Below the pieces are notes generated by a model. It had not been told where the DNA came from. It saw nothing but the letters and a program-made list of their open reading frames with translations, and searched no databases. Of a stretch of DNA of 64,000 bases, positions 1 through 10,254 are shown one piece after another; position 1 is the first letter of the stretch; the number at the start of each line of letters is the position of its first letter. The DNA comes from Chelativorans sp. YIM 93263 (GTDB taxonomy: Bacteria > Pseudomonadota > Alphaproteobacteria > Rhizobiales > Rhizobiaceae). The stretch covers positions 62,001 through 126,000 of the forward strand of contig NZ_JAKCWP010000008.1 in assembly GCF_028767125.1 (NCBI RefSeq), given 5' to 3'. A program made the position numbers and the translations under genes.

Positions 1-450
1 CTCGCGCAGGCGGAAGAGGATCGGGTTTTCGATATCCATCACCGCCTCTCCACGCTGGTTGCTTACTCGATGGCGGAAGGTCACGAGCCCCATGCCAGGT
101 CTCGATTTCAATGGCCGGCGCGCCAGTACGGTCGAGCGCCCCGACAGCGTATCGCCGGCCAGAACAGGCCGTTTCCAGCGCAACTCGTTGATGCCAGGCG
201 ACCCTTGGGAGGTGGAGTCGAGAATGAAGGCCTCGCACATCATACGCATGAAGACTGCGGCCGTGTGCCAGCCCGACGCCGCCAGTCCGCCGAGCAGGCT
301 CGCGCCTCCTGCCTCTTCGTCCAGATGCATGGGCTGGGGATCGAAGGCCGAAGCGAATTCGACGATCTCCTCCTTCGTAACCGTGTGCAATCCGAGATCG
401 ATGACCGTGCCTTCGGTCAGATCCTCATAGGCCCAGCGCTTTTCCGTCAT
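1..450 (-). CDS. MaoC-family dehydratase, 3' part cut by window edge
   Basis: The visible 150 codons start at an ATG at 450 and run off the left edge, so the C-terminus is missing. A hot-dog hydratase fold is indicated by the segment FDPQPMHLDEEAG near residues 36-48, which matches the Asp/His-containing hydratase motif of MaoC enoyl-CoA hydratases, and by a later stretch with RPVLAGDTL typical of the family. Such proteins hydrate enoyl-CoA esters or act in related CoA chemistry in the cytoplasm; the substrate cannot be told. The gene points away from ychF's start and is separated from the ychF end by about 120 bp. Confidence 0.82.
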   Translation of the reverse strand, partial: MTEKRWAYEDLTEGTVIDLGLHTVTKEEIVEFASAFDPQPMHLDEEAGGASLLGGLAASGWHTAAVFMRMMCEAFILDSTSQGSPGINELRWKRPVLAGDTLSGRSTVLARRPLKSRPGMGLVTFRHRVSNQRGEAVMDIENPILFRLRE

Positions 451-573
451 GGATGCAAACTATCCCAAGTTTCACCTGCTGATTTCGTTACATGAAACCG
501 CGCCATAAAAAAGCACCGGATGCGGCGCGCGCCCCGGGGCGGGCGGTCTTAGCTCTACCGCTACGTTCGACGT

Positions 574-1677
574 TCAGACGTTGAACTTGAACAGCACCAC
601 GTCGCCGTCCGCGACGACGTATTCCTTGCCCTCGTCGCGTGCCTTACCCGCATCGCGGGCGGCAGTCTCACCGCCCAGCTCCACGAAATCCTCATACGCG
701 ATTGTCTGCGCGCGTATAAAACCGCGTTCGAAATCCGTATGGATGACACCTGCGGCCTGTGGAGCTTTTGAACCTTTTTTCACGGTCCAGGCTCGCGTCT
801 CCTTCGGCCCGGCTGTAAAGAAGGTGATGAGGTTGAGCAGCTCGTATCCGGCACGGATCAGCCGATCCAGGCCCGGTTCGGTCAACCCCATGGCCTCCAG
901 ATACTCCTCCGCTTCCTCATCGGCGAGCTGCGCCACCTCTGCCTCGATCGCCGCCGAGATTGTGACGGTGACCGCACCTTGTTCCCGGGCCATTTCTTCC
1001 ACGGCCTTGCTGTGCGCATTGCCCTCGGCCGCGTCGCTCTCGGCGACGTTACAGACATAAAGAACGGGCTTCGATGTGATCAGGTTGAGAGAATGGAGGA
1101 TGCGCTGCTGTTCGGCATCGAGCTCGTCGCGGATCAGGCGCACCGGCTTGCCTTCCTGCAGAAGCGCCAGCGCCTTTTCCATTACCGGCAGAATGGCAAC
1201 GGCCTCCTTGTCCTTGCCCGTGGCGCGCTTTCGCGTCTGCACGGCGCGCCGGTCAAGGCTCTCCAGGTCAGCGAGCATCAGCTCCGTGTCGACTGTCTCC
1301 GCGTCGGCAACGGGGTCGATCCGCCCCTCGACATGCGTGATATCGCCGTCCTCGAAGCAACGCAGGACATGCACGATCGCATCCACCTCCCGTATATTGG
1401 CCAGAAACTGGTTGCCCAGCCCTTCGCCCTTCGATGCGCCGCGTACCAGCCCGGCGATGTCCACGAAGGAAATGCGCGTGGGAATGATCTCCTTGGACTT
1501 GGCGATTTCGGCAATCCTGTCCAACCGCGGGTCCGGCACGGCGACTTCGCCCGTATTCGGCTCTATCGTGCAGAAGGGGTAATTTGCAGCCTGTGCGGCG
1601 GCCGTTTTCGTCAGCGCGTTGAAAAGCGTCGACTTGCCGACGTTGGGCAGGCCGACAATCCCGCATTTAAAACCCAT
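574..1677 (-). CDS. ychF: Redox-regulated ATPase YchF (Obg-related P-loop protein)
   Basis: The 367-residue length is normal for YchF. The P-loop GLPNVGKST lies at residues 9-17, the switch motif DIAGLV follows near 73, and the fourth motif is NVAE rather than NKxD, the signature change that makes YchF an ATPase instead of a GTPase. The C-terminal TGS domain ends in the conserved run [13 protein letters not shown]. YchF associates with ribosomes and modulates stress and translation responses. The start ATG directly precedes the conserved GFKCGIVG strand, so it is well supported. It opens a minus-strand stretch also holding pth, rplY and prs, a gene set commonly clustered in Hyphomicrobiales. 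Confidence 0.97.
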   Translation of the reverse strand: MGFKCGIVGLPNVGKSTLFNALTKTAAAQAANYPFCTIEPNTGEVAVPDPRLDRIAEIAKSKEIIPTRISFVDIAGLVRGASKGEGLGNQFLANIREVDAIVHVLRCFEDGDITHVEGRIDPVADAETVDTELMLADLESLDRRAVQTRKRATGKDKEAVAILPVMEKALALLQEGKPVRLIRDELDAEQQRILHSLNLITSKPVLYVCNVAESDAAEGNAHSKAVEEMAREQGAVTVTISAAIEAEVAQLADEEAEEYLEAMGLTEPGLDRLIRAGYELLNLITFFTAGPKETRAWTVKKGSKAPQAAGVIHTDFERGFIRAQTIAYEDFVELGGETAARDAGKARDEGKEYVVADGDVVLFKFNV

Positions 1678-1912
1678 TTATGCTTGTCCTGCGATCCTGA
1701 AAATCTTGGTTGGTGGGGCTATGCGTGAAGGCGTGGTGATCGTCAAGCCCTGCAGCCATGGCTGGCGTAATACCCAAGGGGGTAACGATTAAACGGTCCT
1801 GTTCCACCCGCAGGGCCGGGCTCTTGCGCGCCGTTGCGGCGTTGCGCCGCGCTTATGAAAAGGCATTAAGGGGCGCGGGGCGTGCCTTGCCACAACACGC
1901 GGTACCTCCCAG

Positions 1913-2500
1913 TCACGACAGGGCCATCCAGCAAAGATAGATCGCCGCACCGATGAAAGCCAGGCCGATCAGGACCAGCAAACCATCCTCGGTGACCATA
2001 GCCAGGCCGAAGAGCGAAACCGCCGCCGCGGCGACGCTTACGGAGAAAGGCACCATCTCGAAAGCAGGCGCGAACAACACCATGACACTGCTGATCAGGG
2101 CCGGCACGATGCGGAATGGCCACCCGACGAGAAAGACGAGCCTGCGGTGCGTCACCCGGTCTATCAGGCGTGCGGGCTTATGCAGATACGCCATGGCGTT
2201 GTCGAGCCGTTCCTTGCTGACAGTGCGGTTGCGAAGGAAAGCCGGGAGCCAGAGACTTTTCCGGCGCAAGACGATCTGGATCGCGATCAGGGAGATCAGA
2301 AGTGAGCCGATACTCGGCATCCCCGGTATGCCACTTAACGGCGATACAAGAATGAGGGCAGGGACCAGAAGAAGGGGCCCGAAGGCACCCGTGCCGATCT
2401 CATCCATGACATCGGCGATCGCAACCCTGCCGTCCTCTCCCGCGTGTTCCACGCGGTCTATGACAGAGCGTACATCTTTCGGTCCAGTGCGATTGTTCAT
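1913..2500 (-). CDS. ExoD-family exopolysaccharide-related membrane protein
   Basis: This 195-residue protein has an N-terminal soluble helix pair followed by strongly hydrophobic segments around residues 38-58, 60-80, 125-150 and 155-190. The pattern GAFGPLLLVPALI followed by SPLSGIPGMPS is characteristic of the ExoD family. ExoD was first found in Sinorhizobium meliloti as needed for exopolysaccharide output and alkali tolerance; its biochemical role is unknown. It lies between ychF and pth and is transcribed with them, but with gaps of 140-235 bp it may have its own promoter. Function is inferred only from family membership. Confidence 0.85.
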   Translation of the reverse strand: MNNRTGPKDVRSVIDRVEHAGEDGRVAIADVMDEIGTGAFGPLLLVPALILVSPLSGIPGMPSIGSLLISLIAIQIVLRRKSLWLPAFLRNRTVSKERLDNAMAYLHKPARLIDRVTHRRLVFLVGWPFRIVPALISSVMVLFAPAFEMVPFSVSVAAAAVSLFGLAMVTEDGLLVLIGLAFIGAAIYLCWMALS

Positions 2501-2639
2501 GACGCCATCCTCTCGCGAGCAGAACGCCGATCGGCGGAAATGGCTCCCGGAAATGTGCGTGACGGTTAACCGCTTTAAAGTCGGGTTTTACCGGCGCCGG
2601 GGGCGCAACAATCTTGAATGCTAGCTCGCATTTCGGGCG

Positions 2640-3356
2640 TTAGTCTTTGTTGCCGAAGAGCTTCTTCAGCATGGCGGCCATAGGCCCGCTCGCCTGGGGT
2701 GGCGCAGCGTGTTTCGAGCGTGCCTGGCGGATGTGGCTCTGGCCCTTGGCGGCTGGCTTGTCCGGCTTTGGCTGTACGCCTTCGGCCTTGCCTTTCGTTG
2801 CAAGGCTCACGCGGTTCATGAAACCAGCGTCGTCCGCCTCGGCGAGCATGGGCATGTTGTCTGCAATCACGTCCAAGAGCGGCTCCAGCCATTGCTGGTC
2901 AGCTTTGGCGAAATCACCGAGTACATGGGCGGTCACGCGGGCTTTATCTCCCGGATGGCCGATCCCGATGCGCACGCGGCGATAGTCGGTTCCGCAATGG
3001 GCGTTGATGGACTTGATCCCGTTGTGCCCGCCATGGCCGCCGCCCCGCTTTATGCGCAGCTTGCCCGGTGCCAGGTCCAGCTCGTCATAGAGCACGATGA
3101 GATCGTTGGGCGTGAGCTTGTAAAAGCGCATGGCCTCCCCGACCGCCTGGCCGGAGTTGTTCATAAAGGTCTGCGGCTTGATCAGCAGGGCCTTGTCGCT
3201 GCCCAGCCGGCCCTCGGAGACGAGGGCGCTGAACTTCTTCGTCCAGGGTGAAAAGGAATGGCGGCGAGCGATCGCGTCCGCCGCCATGAAACCGACGTTG
3301 TGCCGGTGGCTTGCATATTGCCGGCCGGGATTGCCGAGCCCTGCAATGAGCAGCAT
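2640..3356 (-). CDS. pth: Peptidyl-tRNA hydrolase
   Basis: Pth releases tRNA from prematurely terminated peptidyl-tRNAs. The N-terminus carries GLGNPG and the RHNVGF block with the catalytic His at residue 19, and the later [13 protein letters not shown] block holds the conserved Asp. The conserved core ends near residue 195. About 40 further residues, rich in Lys, Gln and Ala ([16 protein letters not shown]), form the basic tail usual in rhizobial Pth and absent in E. coli Pth. Its start lies 27 bp downstream of the rplY stop, so pth and rplY are probably co-transcribed. Confidence 0.97.
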   Translation of the reverse strand: MLLIAGLGNPGRQYASHRHNVGFMAADAIARRHSFSPWTKKFSALVSEGRLGSDKALLIKPQTFMNNSGQAVGEAMRFYKLTPNDLIVLYDELDLAPGKLRIKRGGGHGGHNGIKSINAHCGTDYRRVRIGIGHPGDKARVTAHVLGDFAKADQQWLEPLLDVIADNMPMLAEADDAGFMNRVSLATKGKAEGVQPKPDKPAAKGQSHIRQARSKHAAPPQASGPMAAMLKKLFGNKD

Positions 3357-3383
3357 GAATATTCGCCTTTCGGGCGGGCGGGA

Positions 3384-4040
3384 CTACTCCTCGTCGCCGC
3401 CTTTCGCCTCTTCTTCTCCGGCCTCTTCCGCCTCGGCCGCTTCCGCTCCTTCTTCCTCCTCGGCCTTCAGGCCGGCAGGTGCGGCAACGGTGGCGATCGT
3501 GAAGTCACGGTCGGTGATGGTCGGCTTCACGCCCTCGGGCAGCTTGACCGCCGAGATGTGCACCGAGTCGCCAATCTCGAGGCCGGCGAGTTCCACTTCG
3601 ATGTACTCGGGGATCGCCGTTGCCGGGCACTCGAACTCCACCTCGTGGCGCACGACGTTCAGGACGCCGCCACGCTTGATGCCCGGCGATTCCTCTTCGT
3701 TGATGAAGTGAACCGGCACGTTCACCGTCACCACCGAACCCTTGCCGATGCGCAGGAAATCGACATGCATGAGGAAGTCACGCACGGGATCGAGTTGATA
3801 ATCCCTTGGCAGGACCTGGATCTTCTCCCCGTTCACGTCGATCGTGGCCAGCGTGGTCATGAAGCCACCGCTGTGGATACGATGGAACACCTCCTTGTAG
3901 GGAAGTGTGATGGACAGGGGCTCTTTCTTGTCGCCATAAATGATGGCGGGAATCTTGCCGTTGCGCCGAATTGCCCGGGCGGACCCCTTACCGACCCGTT
4001 CGCGCGCCTCGGCCTTCAGAACATCGGTCTGCTGGCTCAT
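3384..4040 (-). CDS. rplY: 50S ribosomal protein L25/general stress protein Ctc
   Basis: At 218 residues this is the long CTC/TL5 form of L25, with an N-terminal 5S-rRNA-binding domain ([21 protein letters not shown] near residues 11-31) and a C-terminal beta domain. It ends in a strongly acidic tail of Glu, Ala and Gly from about residue 190, typical of alphaproteobacterial L25. It binds 5S rRNA in the large subunit. It sits immediately upstream of pth, with about 200 bp separating it from prs, a pairing that is conserved in this order of bacteria. Confidence 0.96.
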   Translation of the reverse strand: MSQQTDVLKAEARERVGKGSARAIRRNGKIPAIIYGDKKEPLSITLPYKEVFHRIHSGGFMTTLATIDVNGEKIQVLPRDYQLDPVRDFLMHVDFLRIGKGSVVTVNVPVHFINEEESPGIKRGGVLNVVRHEVEFECPATAIPEYIEVELAGLEIGDSVHISAVKLPEGVKPTITDRDFTIATVAAPAGLKAEEEEGAEAAEAEEAGEEEAKGGDEE

Positions 4041-4237
4041 GGGCTTTCCTTTCGCGTTTTGGAGCGTTTCCAGGCGGCAGTGCCTTCTCCGGAAACGTGA
4101 AAGCCGCCCGCCGGTAGCGTGCGACCCTCATCCGCGCTGCCTCCAAGGGTGTCCGCGCGGACGCGCGTCTATAGCCGATGGTGCTCGCGAGTGCAAGACG
4201 GGCGGGACGCTGAGCCCGCCTCCCGCCAAGATTGGGG

Positions 4238-5170
4238 CTAGTTGAAAAGGCTGGAGACGGATTTCTCCGACGCTGTGCGTGAAATCGCCTCGCCGATCAG
4301 GTCCGCGATGCCGATGACGCGCACGTTCGGTGCGGCTTCGACCGCCGAGGTGGCCTGGATGGAATCGGTGATGACGAGTTCTTTCAGCTTGGAGCTGGTG
4401 ATCCGCGCCACCGCTCCGCCGGAGAGAACCCCGTGGGTAATGTAGGCGGTCACGCTGGTCGCGCCGTTTTCCAGCAGCGCATCTGCGGCGTTGCACAACG
4501 TCCCGCCCGAATCGACGATGTCGTCGATCAGAAGGCAGTTGCGGCCCTTCACGTCGCCGATGATGTTCATCACCTCCGACTCTCCAGGGCGGTCGCGGCG
4601 CTTGTCAACGATAGCGAGCGGCGCGTCGATGCGTTTCGCGAGTGAGCGCGCGCGGACCACGCCGCCGACATCCGGCGAGACGACCATTACGTTTGAAAGC
4701 TTATAATGGGCCTTCACATCCCGCGCCATGACGGGCGCGGCATAGAGGTTATCCGTCGGGATATCGAAAAAGCCCTGGATCTGGCCGGCGTGCAGATCCA
4801 GCGTCAGAACACGGTCGGCGCCCGCCTGCGTGATCAGGTTGGCGACCAGCTTGGCCGAGATCGGGGTGCGGCCCGAGGTGCGCCGGTCTTGCCGTGCATA
4901 GCCGAAATACGGAAGAACCGCCGTGATGCGCCGCGCCGAGGAGCGGCGGAAGGCGTCGATCATGATGAGCAGTTCCATCAGGTGATCGTTGGCCGGATAG
5001 GAGGTCGATTGCAGAATGAAAACGTCCTCACCGCGGACATTTTCCTGGATTTCGGCAAAAATCTCCTGATCGGCGAATCGTCGGACCGTGGCCTTTCCAA
5101 GTGGAATGTTCAGGTATCCGGTGATGGACTCTGCCAACACCCGGTTCGAATTCCCCGCGAAGAGCTTCAT
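4238..5170 (-). CDS. prs: Ribose-phosphate pyrophosphokinase
   Basis: This enzyme makes PRPP from ribose 5-phosphate and ATP, feeding purine, pyrimidine, His and Trp synthesis. The 310-residue length is standard. Visible motifs are the flexible-loop region [10 protein letters not shown] near residues 98-107, the [11 protein letters not shown] metal and ATP region near 129-139, and the PRPP loop [10 protein letters not shown] near 220-229. The start ATG precedes the conserved KLFAGNSN strand. It is transcribed toward rplY; the roughly 200 bp between them leaves room for a separate rplY promoter. Confidence 0.97.
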   Translation of the reverse strand: MKLFAGNSNRVLAESITGYLNIPLGKATVRRFADQEIFAEIQENVRGEDVFILQSTSYPANDHLMELLIMIDAFRRSSARRITAVLPYFGYARQDRRTSGRTPISAKLVANLITQAGADRVLTLDLHAGQIQGFFDIPTDNLYAAPVMARDVKAHYKLSNVMVVSPDVGGVVRARSLAKRIDAPLAIVDKRRDRPGESEVMNIIGDVKGRNCLLIDDIVDSGGTLCNAADALLENGATSVTAYITHGVLSGGAVARITSSKLKELVITDSIQATSAVEAAPNVRVIGIADLIGEAISRTASEKSVSSLFN

Positions 5171-5321
5171 GGAGTGACCCCGGCAACCGCCTCGACATCT
5201 GCTCGGGCTTTTAGCCCTGTAGAAAATGAATGCAAGGGAGGCTGGCGAAAAAGTCGCATATTGGTGAACGGAGTTGTGAAAATATGACGGAAACCGCGAG
5301 GCACACTGCTTCCTCTAACCG

Positions 5322-5822
5322 TCATGCCTGATTTTGAGAGAGCCAGGTGGTCAATTCCTCTAGCGTTTGGTCGGCGATGGTTTCCATGGTCTCGGCCGAA
5401 ACCGAGGACCAGCCTTCGGCCGCGCCCGCCGGTGTGTTCTCGCGGCCCTGGATACGGTGCAGGCGGTTACCGGAAGTGTCCTGCACGTCCCACACATAGA
5501 TCACCGACGTGTTTCCACCATCGGTAAAGGCGGAAAAATATCCGGTCAGATTGTAGGAGTCGCTTTCCTTCTGCGGGACCACGGTCAGACCGTATCGCGT
5601 CGCGGTCTGTTGCAACCTGCTCGAGAGGGGAGTGACCGCATTTTCCGGCGCGCCGATAATCGGAGCGAAATGGATACGCGCATCAGCGGTCAAGTTCGCG
5701 GTCGCCGGCGTGTTCGCGCCTGCCGTGCCGGAGGCACCATTGCGCCCGTCCGTTCCGGTTGCGCATCCGCCGAGTGTCATGGCCAGAACGACAACGCCGA
5801 TTGCTGTGGTTATGCGCCCCAT
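5322..5822 (-). CDS. Putative lipoprotein, function unknown
   Basis: The 166-residue product begins with a short basic end and a hydrophobic stretch closing in LGGC, a clear lipobox with the modified Cys at residue 19. The mature part begins with a Gly/Ala/Thr-rich linker and continues into a compact domain rich in Thr and Ser (LTADARIHFAPIIGAPENAV and onward). I do not recognise the domain. It probably sits at the inner or outer membrane facing the periplasm. It is separated from prs by about 150 bp and lies just after the M24-fold gene on the same strand. Confidence 0.75.
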   Translation of the reverse strand: MGRITTAIGVVVLAMTLGGCATGTDGRNGASGTAGANTPATANLTADARIHFAPIIGAPENAVTPLSSRLQQTATRYGLTVVPQKESDSYNLTGYFSAFTDGGNTSVIYVWDVQDTSGNRLHRIQGRENTPAGAAEGWSSVSAETMETIADQTLEELTTWLSQNQA

Positions 5823-5871
5823 TCTCTCATTCTCCCACGGTCGTTGTCCGCAGCTTGTCCCGCCTTGCGGC

Positions 5872-7023
5872 TCATTTAACGATCAAATCGAGGCCGTGGC
5901 GAGACAGCGGTTCCGGATCCGATTCGGTGGTCAGATATGTGCGGCCAAGGCACATGGCATTGCCCGTTTCCGAATCCATGATGATCATGTGCGCGAACAG
6001 CGTCATGTCCGGTGCGATCGGCTCCGGATTACCGGTGTAGAACATCGGCGGGTCCATCCACGATGGTGCGAAACGGGCGCCCAGGGAGTAGCCGCACGCA
6101 TTCAGGCGGTGCTTGGTGAGCCCATGTGTCTCCATCACGCGCGCATGGGCATCGAACACATCACCGAAGGTGTTGCCGGGCACCATTGCCTTTTCACAGG
6201 CGGTAAGCGCCGCGCGGGCTGCGTCGAACAGTTCCTGGTGCCTCTTGGACACTTTGCCTGTCAGCACGGTCTGCATCATGGCCACGTGATAGCGGTGGTA
6301 GACGCCTGCCCATTCCAGCGTGAGTTGATCGTTTTTCGTCAGCTTTCGGCGTCCTGCCTTGTAGCGGCACAGAAGGGCGTCGGCGCCCGAGCCGATGACG
6401 AATTCATTGGCGGGATAATCACCGCCTCCTGCAAGAACGGCGCTCTGCATTGCCGCCAGAATCTTGGCCTCGTCGCCCCCCTGCTTGATCAGGGGCAGGG
6501 CGGCGTCGAACGCCTCGTCCGCCAGCTTTGCCGCTCTTCTCACTTTCTGGATCTCGGCCGGGCTCTTGAAAAGCCGCAGGTGCGGCACGAGATCGGAAGT
6601 GTCCTCTATTTTCCCGAATGTCTGGAGTTGCTCGTCCAGCATACGGCCGCTCTTAGCGGTCAGACCGTGCGTGTCGTACTCGACACCGATGCGCATGCCC
6701 AGAAGATCGAGATCGTTCAGTAGATTGCGCAGGTCCGCGGCCGGGTTCGCATTGTGCCTGTCGCTCCACAGGACAATATTCTCTATGACCGAGGTATGGC
6801 GCGCCTGGCGCATATCGGCCGAGCGCGTAAGCAGCACCATGCTTCCGTCTGCCTTCACCACCAGGCATTGGAAGAAGCAGAAGCCGAACGTATCGAATCC
6901 GGTCAGCCAGTACATGCTCTCCTGCGCGAAGAGCAGCAGTGCGTCCAGTTTACGTTCCGACATCTCGATGAGCAGCCGGTCGCGTCGGGCGTCGAATTCC
7001 GCACGGTCGAAGTGAAGCGCCAT
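5872..7023 (-). CDS. M24-family (aminopeptidase P/ectoine hydrolase-like) protein with atypical metal site
   Basis: The 383-residue protein has the two-part layout of the family: a creatinase-like N-terminal domain (about 1-150) and a pita-bread catalytic fold (about 155-380). In place of the usual Asp-containing LDFG motif it reads LEWAGVYHRYHVAMMQT near residues 248-264, so the two central Asp ligands look replaced. Ectoine hydrolase DoeA and its relatives show a similar pattern, so hydrolysis of a small compatible-solute-like amide is possible, but this is inference. Its start overlaps the pgeF stop by one base, suggesting translational coupling in an operon with pgeF, the methyltransferase gene and lgt. 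Confidence 0.85.
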   Translation of the reverse strand: MALHFDRAEFDARRDRLLIEMSERKLDALLLFAQESMYWLTGFDTFGFCFFQCLVVKADGSMVLLTRSADMRQARHTSVIENIVLWSDRHNANPAADLRNLLNDLDLLGMRIGVEYDTHGLTAKSGRMLDEQLQTFGKIEDTSDLVPHLRLFKSPAEIQKVRRAAKLADEAFDAALPLIKQGGDEAKILAAMQSAVLAGGGDYPANEFVIGSGADALLCRYKAGRRKLTKNDQLTLEWAGVYHRYHVAMMQTVLTGKVSKRHQELFDAARAALTACEKAMVPGNTFGDVFDAHARVMETHGLTKHRLNACGYSLGARFAPSWMDPPMFYTGNPEPIAPDMTLFAHMIIMDSETGNAMCLGRTYLTTESDPEPLSRHGLDLIVK

Positions 7024-7817
7024 TACCTCTCCTCCAGGCAGATCGCCGAAATCTGGCGTCCATAGTCTTTTTCGCCGCGATGTGTGGAACGGCGGTAGGA
7101 AAAAAAGCTCGCATCATCCGCATAGGTGCAGCGATCGAGCGCCTCAGCTCTCACCCCGGCGCGAAGCAGCCGGTCAAGCGTATACAATCTCAGATCAAAA
7201 AACGCATGCCCTTGTTTTCCGGAAGGCCGAAAATAACGTGAATTATCGGCGTCGGCTTTTTCGAAACGCTCAACGAATTCCGGCCCGACCTCATAGTTTT
7301 GCTGGCTTATTGAAGGGCCTAGCACGGCCAGGATCCGCTCACGGCGGGCGTCGAGGCGCTCCATCGCCGCAATCGTGTTTTCCAGCACGCCGGTCAGCGC
7401 ACCCTTCCAGCCCGCGTGGGCCGCGCCGACCACCTGGGCCTGCGGATCGGCAAAGAGGATCGGACCGCAATCGGCGGCCAGAACACCAAGCGCAAGGCCG
7501 GGTTTCCGGGTCACCAACGCGTCAGCCTTGGGGCGCTTGTCTCCAAAAGGCACTTCCACAACCAGCACGTCGGCCGAGTGATGCTGATGGAGGGTGACGA
7601 GGTGGTCTTCGGGAACGCCCATCCACATCGTGACACGGTGGCGATTCTCCCGCACGGCATCAGCAGAATCGTCGGAACCGAGTCCCACATTCAGCCCAGC
7701 ATAGATGCCCTTCGAAACGCCGCCCGCCCGCGTGAAAAAACCGTGCCGGATGCCGCTTGCGCGCGCCTGATCGAGAAGGGGGGACCGGAGCGGATCCGGC
7801 CTGGTCTTATCCAGCAT
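7023..7817 (-). CDS. pgeF: Peptidoglycan editing factor/polyphenol-oxidase family protein (YfiH/PgeF)
   Basis: The conserved body starts at HGFFTRAGGVSKG and contains the metal-binding blocks TLHQHHSADV, LAADCGPILF and GAAHAGWKGAL of the YfiH/DUF152 family, which act as purine nucleoside phosphorylases or cleave unwanted muropeptides. A reading frame extends upstream to 7886, but the ATG at 7817 (protein MLDKTRP...) is preceded by AAGG at a good distance and fits the family's N-terminus, so I chose it, giving 264 residues. It lies in the lgt - methyltransferase - pgeF - M24 operon order common in Hyphomicrobiales. Confidence 0.92.
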   Translation of the reverse strand: MLDKTRPDPLRSPLLDQARASGIRHGFFTRAGGVSKGIYAGLNVGLGSDDSADAVRENRHRVTMWMGVPEDHLVTLHQHHSADVLVVEVPFGDKRPKADALVTRKPGLALGVLAADCGPILFADPQAQVVGAAHAGWKGALTGVLENTIAAMERLDARRERILAVLGPSISQQNYEVGPEFVERFEKADADNSRYFRPSGKQGHAFFDLRLYTLDRLLRAGVRAEALDRCTYADDASFFSYRRSTHRGEKDYGRQISAICLEER

Positions 7818-7875
7818 GCGCTGCCTTCTGCTCTGCCCAAGTGGTGGCGGATCGTGATGCAGTGCCCACTGCAAG

Positions 7876-8961
7876 TCAATCCGCAAGGGTGAAGGGTGGC
7901 ACCGTAACTGTGGAAGGCGTGACGGCCAGGGCCTTGAAAAGCGTGCCCATTTCTTCCGGCCCGGCGAGCCGCTCCACCTCGCCGCTGATGCGTTCCTGCT
8001 CGTTCGGAGTTTTGCCGGCGCCCAGCCGGCCCGCCCGCTCCAGCAGGCCGAGACCCAGCAGGAAATCGCCCTGCGGCATTACCCGCGCGGCGAGGCCGTG
8101 GCCGCGGGCTGTCTTGCCGAGCGCGGAAAAATCCACATGCGCCGTCAGGTCCGCCTCGCCGGGATGCGCCAGCACGTCGTCGGAGGTGTGGCGGCGCAGC
8201 GCCTGGAGCGTATCGCCGAGTGCCGGCGTTGCGTAACCGTAATCGATGAAGAGGCCGGCACCGTCCGTCCGTGCCAAGCGTTCGGCGATGATGTCCATGA
8301 GTGCCGTACGCGCGGGGGAGAGCTCGACGATCGCGCCAACCGGCGCATTGTCCGTATTGGCCGGCAACAGCGCCGGGTCCGGCGCGCCTGCGCCGGCCAA
8401 GAAGGTCAGTTCCCCGCCGCTTTCGCCCACCACCCGTTCCCGCCATCCGCTCCCGGTCTTCACGTATTGGCGGATGGGAAGAGCATCGAAAAGCTCGTTG
8501 CCGATTATGAAGAGCGCCCCTTCCGGCAGGTCCTTCACATCCGAATACCACTCGAGCGAAGCTTCCGTGCCCGCCAGTGTTTTTCTTTGCACGTCCACCA
8601 GGCGGCTGCTCGTCTCGATCAGAGCAAAGCGCTGCCCTGAAAGGAAGCCCGCGTCGAAGCGGCCAAGCGTGCGCAACATGTCCTTCATCAGAGTGCCGCG
8701 GCCGGGGCCGATCTCGGCGATGACGGCGCGCCTTGGCGCCCCGCAGGCTCGCCAGGCGGCGTAGATCCAGGCCGCTACAAGCTCGCCGAACATCTGGCTG
8801 ATCTCCGGCGCGGTCGTGAAATCGCCGCCGCGGCCGAAAGGTTCGCGCGTCGTGTAGTAACCGTGCTCGGGATCGAACAGGCAGATCGCCATATAGTCGG
8901 CCACGCTCATGGGACCGGCGGCCTCGACCAGCCTGAGAATCTTGTCTTTGAGCGCAGTCAT
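7876..8961 (-). CDS. Class I SAM-dependent methyltransferase, NDUFAF7/MidA family
   Basis: The protein of 361 residues begins [13 protein letters not shown] and contains GPMSVADYM and the family signature [21 protein letters not shown], followed by the SAM-binding strand [15 protein letters not shown] near residues 84-98. This is the DUF185/NDUFAF7 family; the mitochondrial relative methylates an Arg of a complex I subunit, and a respiratory role is plausible here. A longer frame extends upstream but overlaps lgt. The ATG at 8961 overlaps the lgt stop as ATGA, a classic coupled start. Confidence 0.93.
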   Translation of the reverse strand: MTALKDKILRLVEAAGPMSVADYMAICLFDPEHGYYTTREPFGRGGDFTTAPEISQMFGELVAAWIYAAWRACGAPRRAVIAEIGPGRGTLMKDMLRTLGRFDAGFLSGQRFALIETSSRLVDVQRKTLAGTEASLEWYSDVKDLPEGALFIIGNELFDALPIRQYVKTGSGWRERVVGESGGELTFLAGAGAPDPALLPANTDNAPVGAIVELSPARTALMDIIAERLARTDGAGLFIDYGYATPALGDTLQALRRHTSDDVLAHPGEADLTAHVDFSALGKTARGHGLAARVMPQGDFLLGLGLLERAGRLGAGKTPNEQERISGEVERLAGPEEMGTLFKALAVTPSTVTVPPFTLAD

Positions 8962-9812
8962 GAGGTCTGTTGCGCGACCGCCGGTTTTTGTGCGGTCGCC
9001 ATGGCCCAGATGCCAATCAGCACCATGGGCAGGGAGAGCACCATGCCCATCGTCAGCCAGCCGCCGAAGAGATAGCCGATATGCGCGTCCGGCTCGCGGA
9101 AGAACTCGACGAAGATGCGCGCCAGCCCGTAACCACAGATAAAGGCACCGCCGATGAAGCGGGGAGTCTTCAGTTTCAGGCGGCGATGAACAAGGAACAT
9201 CAGGACGATGAAAAGCACGAGCCCTTCCAACGCGGCTTCGTAAAGCTGGCTCGGGTGGCGCGGCAGCGGCCCGCCATTGGGAAAGATCATGGCCCATGGC
9301 ACGTCCGACGTCCGGCCCCACAGCTCGGAATTGACGAAGTTGGCGATTCGCACAAGCCCGATTCCCACCGGAGCGGTGACGGCGATCGTGTCGATCATGC
9401 TCCAGGCATTGATGCCGCGCGAGCGGGCGAAAAGGATCATGGCAACAACGGTGCCCAGCATGCCGCCGTGAAACGACATGCCGCCCTGCCAGACGGCGAG
9501 AATGTCCAGCGGGTTCTCCAGATAGCGCGGGAGGTCGTAAAAAAGTATGTAACCGAGCCGGCCGCCCAGAATGACGCCGACTGCGGCCCAGACCACGAAA
9601 TCATCAAGATCCGTCGGCTTCATGGGCGGCGTGTTGTGTGCCCACAGCCGTTCGTTGCCGACCAGCCGCTTGGCGTACCACCAGGCGAACAGGATACCGA
9701 CGATATAGCCCAGCCCGTACCAGTGGATTGCCAGCGGGCCGATCTGAAAAATGACCGGATCGATTTGGGGGAAGGGAATGGCTGACAGGGGCAGGAGAAG
9801 ATAGTCGCTCAT
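8958..9812 (-). CDS. lgt: Phosphatidylglycerol--prolipoprotein diacylglyceryl transferase
   Basis: Lgt attaches diacylglycerol to the lipobox Cys of prolipoproteins in the inner membrane. The product of 284 residues has about seven membrane segments and the family motifs [11 protein letters not shown] (catalytic His region) and [12 protein letters not shown], plus the Tyr/Glu-containing [12 protein letters not shown] near the C-terminal third. The ATG at 9812 ([16 protein letters not shown]) fits the family start; the frame continues open to 9986 but that extension is not family-like. It is divergent from ubiK with a 133-bp shared promoter region and is the first gene of a four-gene operon. 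Confidence 0.95.
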   Translation of the reverse strand: MSDYLLLPLSAIPFPQIDPVIFQIGPLAIHWYGLGYIVGILFAWWYAKRLVGNERLWAHNTPPMKPTDLDDFVVWAAVGVILGGRLGYILFYDLPRYLENPLDILAVWQGGMSFHGGMLGTVVAMILFARSRGINAWSMIDTIAVTAPVGIGLVRIANFVNSELWGRTSDVPWAMIFPNGGPLPRHPSQLYEAALEGLVLFIVLMFLVHRRLKLKTPRFIGGAFICGYGLARIFVEFFREPDAHIGYLFGGWLTMGMVLSLPMVLIGIWAMATAQKPAVAQQTS

Positions 9813-9945
9813 TCTTGCCTTCCGTCTCTCAGAAAATTGGCCGCAGGATATGCGCGAGCATTGCGGCACGGTCAAGACAGTGGGATATTGCTTGCATTCG
9901 CCAGTAGCCGGACCTACCTCCGGGATTGCAATGTGAGGCAGCGAG

Positions 9946-10254
9946 ATGACTAACGGCACTAACCGGATTCTTGACGAATTTGCCAAGGTAATGACCGATG
10001 CGGCGGGCGCCGCTCAGGGCGTAAGGCGGGAATTCGAGACGCTGTTCCGCTCTCAGGCGGAGCGGATGCTCAATTCGATGGACTTGGTCCAGCGGGAAGA
10101 CTTCGAAGCCGTGCGCGATATGGCGGTGAAGGCGCGCGAGGAAAATGCCGCTCTCCAGGCGCGAATCGCATCCCTCGAAGAGAAGCTCGCCGGCACTGCG
10201 GGCAAGAGCGGGGCCGCCAGCAAGACCAAGACGGCCGCGAGCGAGAAAAAATAA
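9946..10254 (+). CDS. ubiK: Ubiquinone biosynthesis accessory factor UbiK
   Basis: This small protein of 102 residues is mostly helical, with a coiled coil around residues 50-85 ([20 protein letters not shown] followed by [12 protein letters not shown]), the pattern of the UbiK/BMFP family. UbiK binds lipids and UbiJ in the aerobic ubiquinone synthesis complex. The tail is rich in Lys, Ala and Ser and likely disordered. The ATG follows a purine-rich stretch GAGGCAGCGAG. It is transcribed divergently from lgt. Confidence 0.9.
   Translation: MTNGTNRILDEFAKVMTDAAGAAQGVRREFETLFRSQAERMLNSMDLVQREDFEAVRDMAVKAREENAALQARIASLEEKLAGTAGKSGAASKTKTAASEKK

Noticed and set aside
7691-9016. Long minus-strand frame overlapping the NDUFAF7-type and pgeF genes
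   Set aside because: Another frame of the same strand; the real genes show motifs, this one is Arg/Gly/Ala-rich without any.
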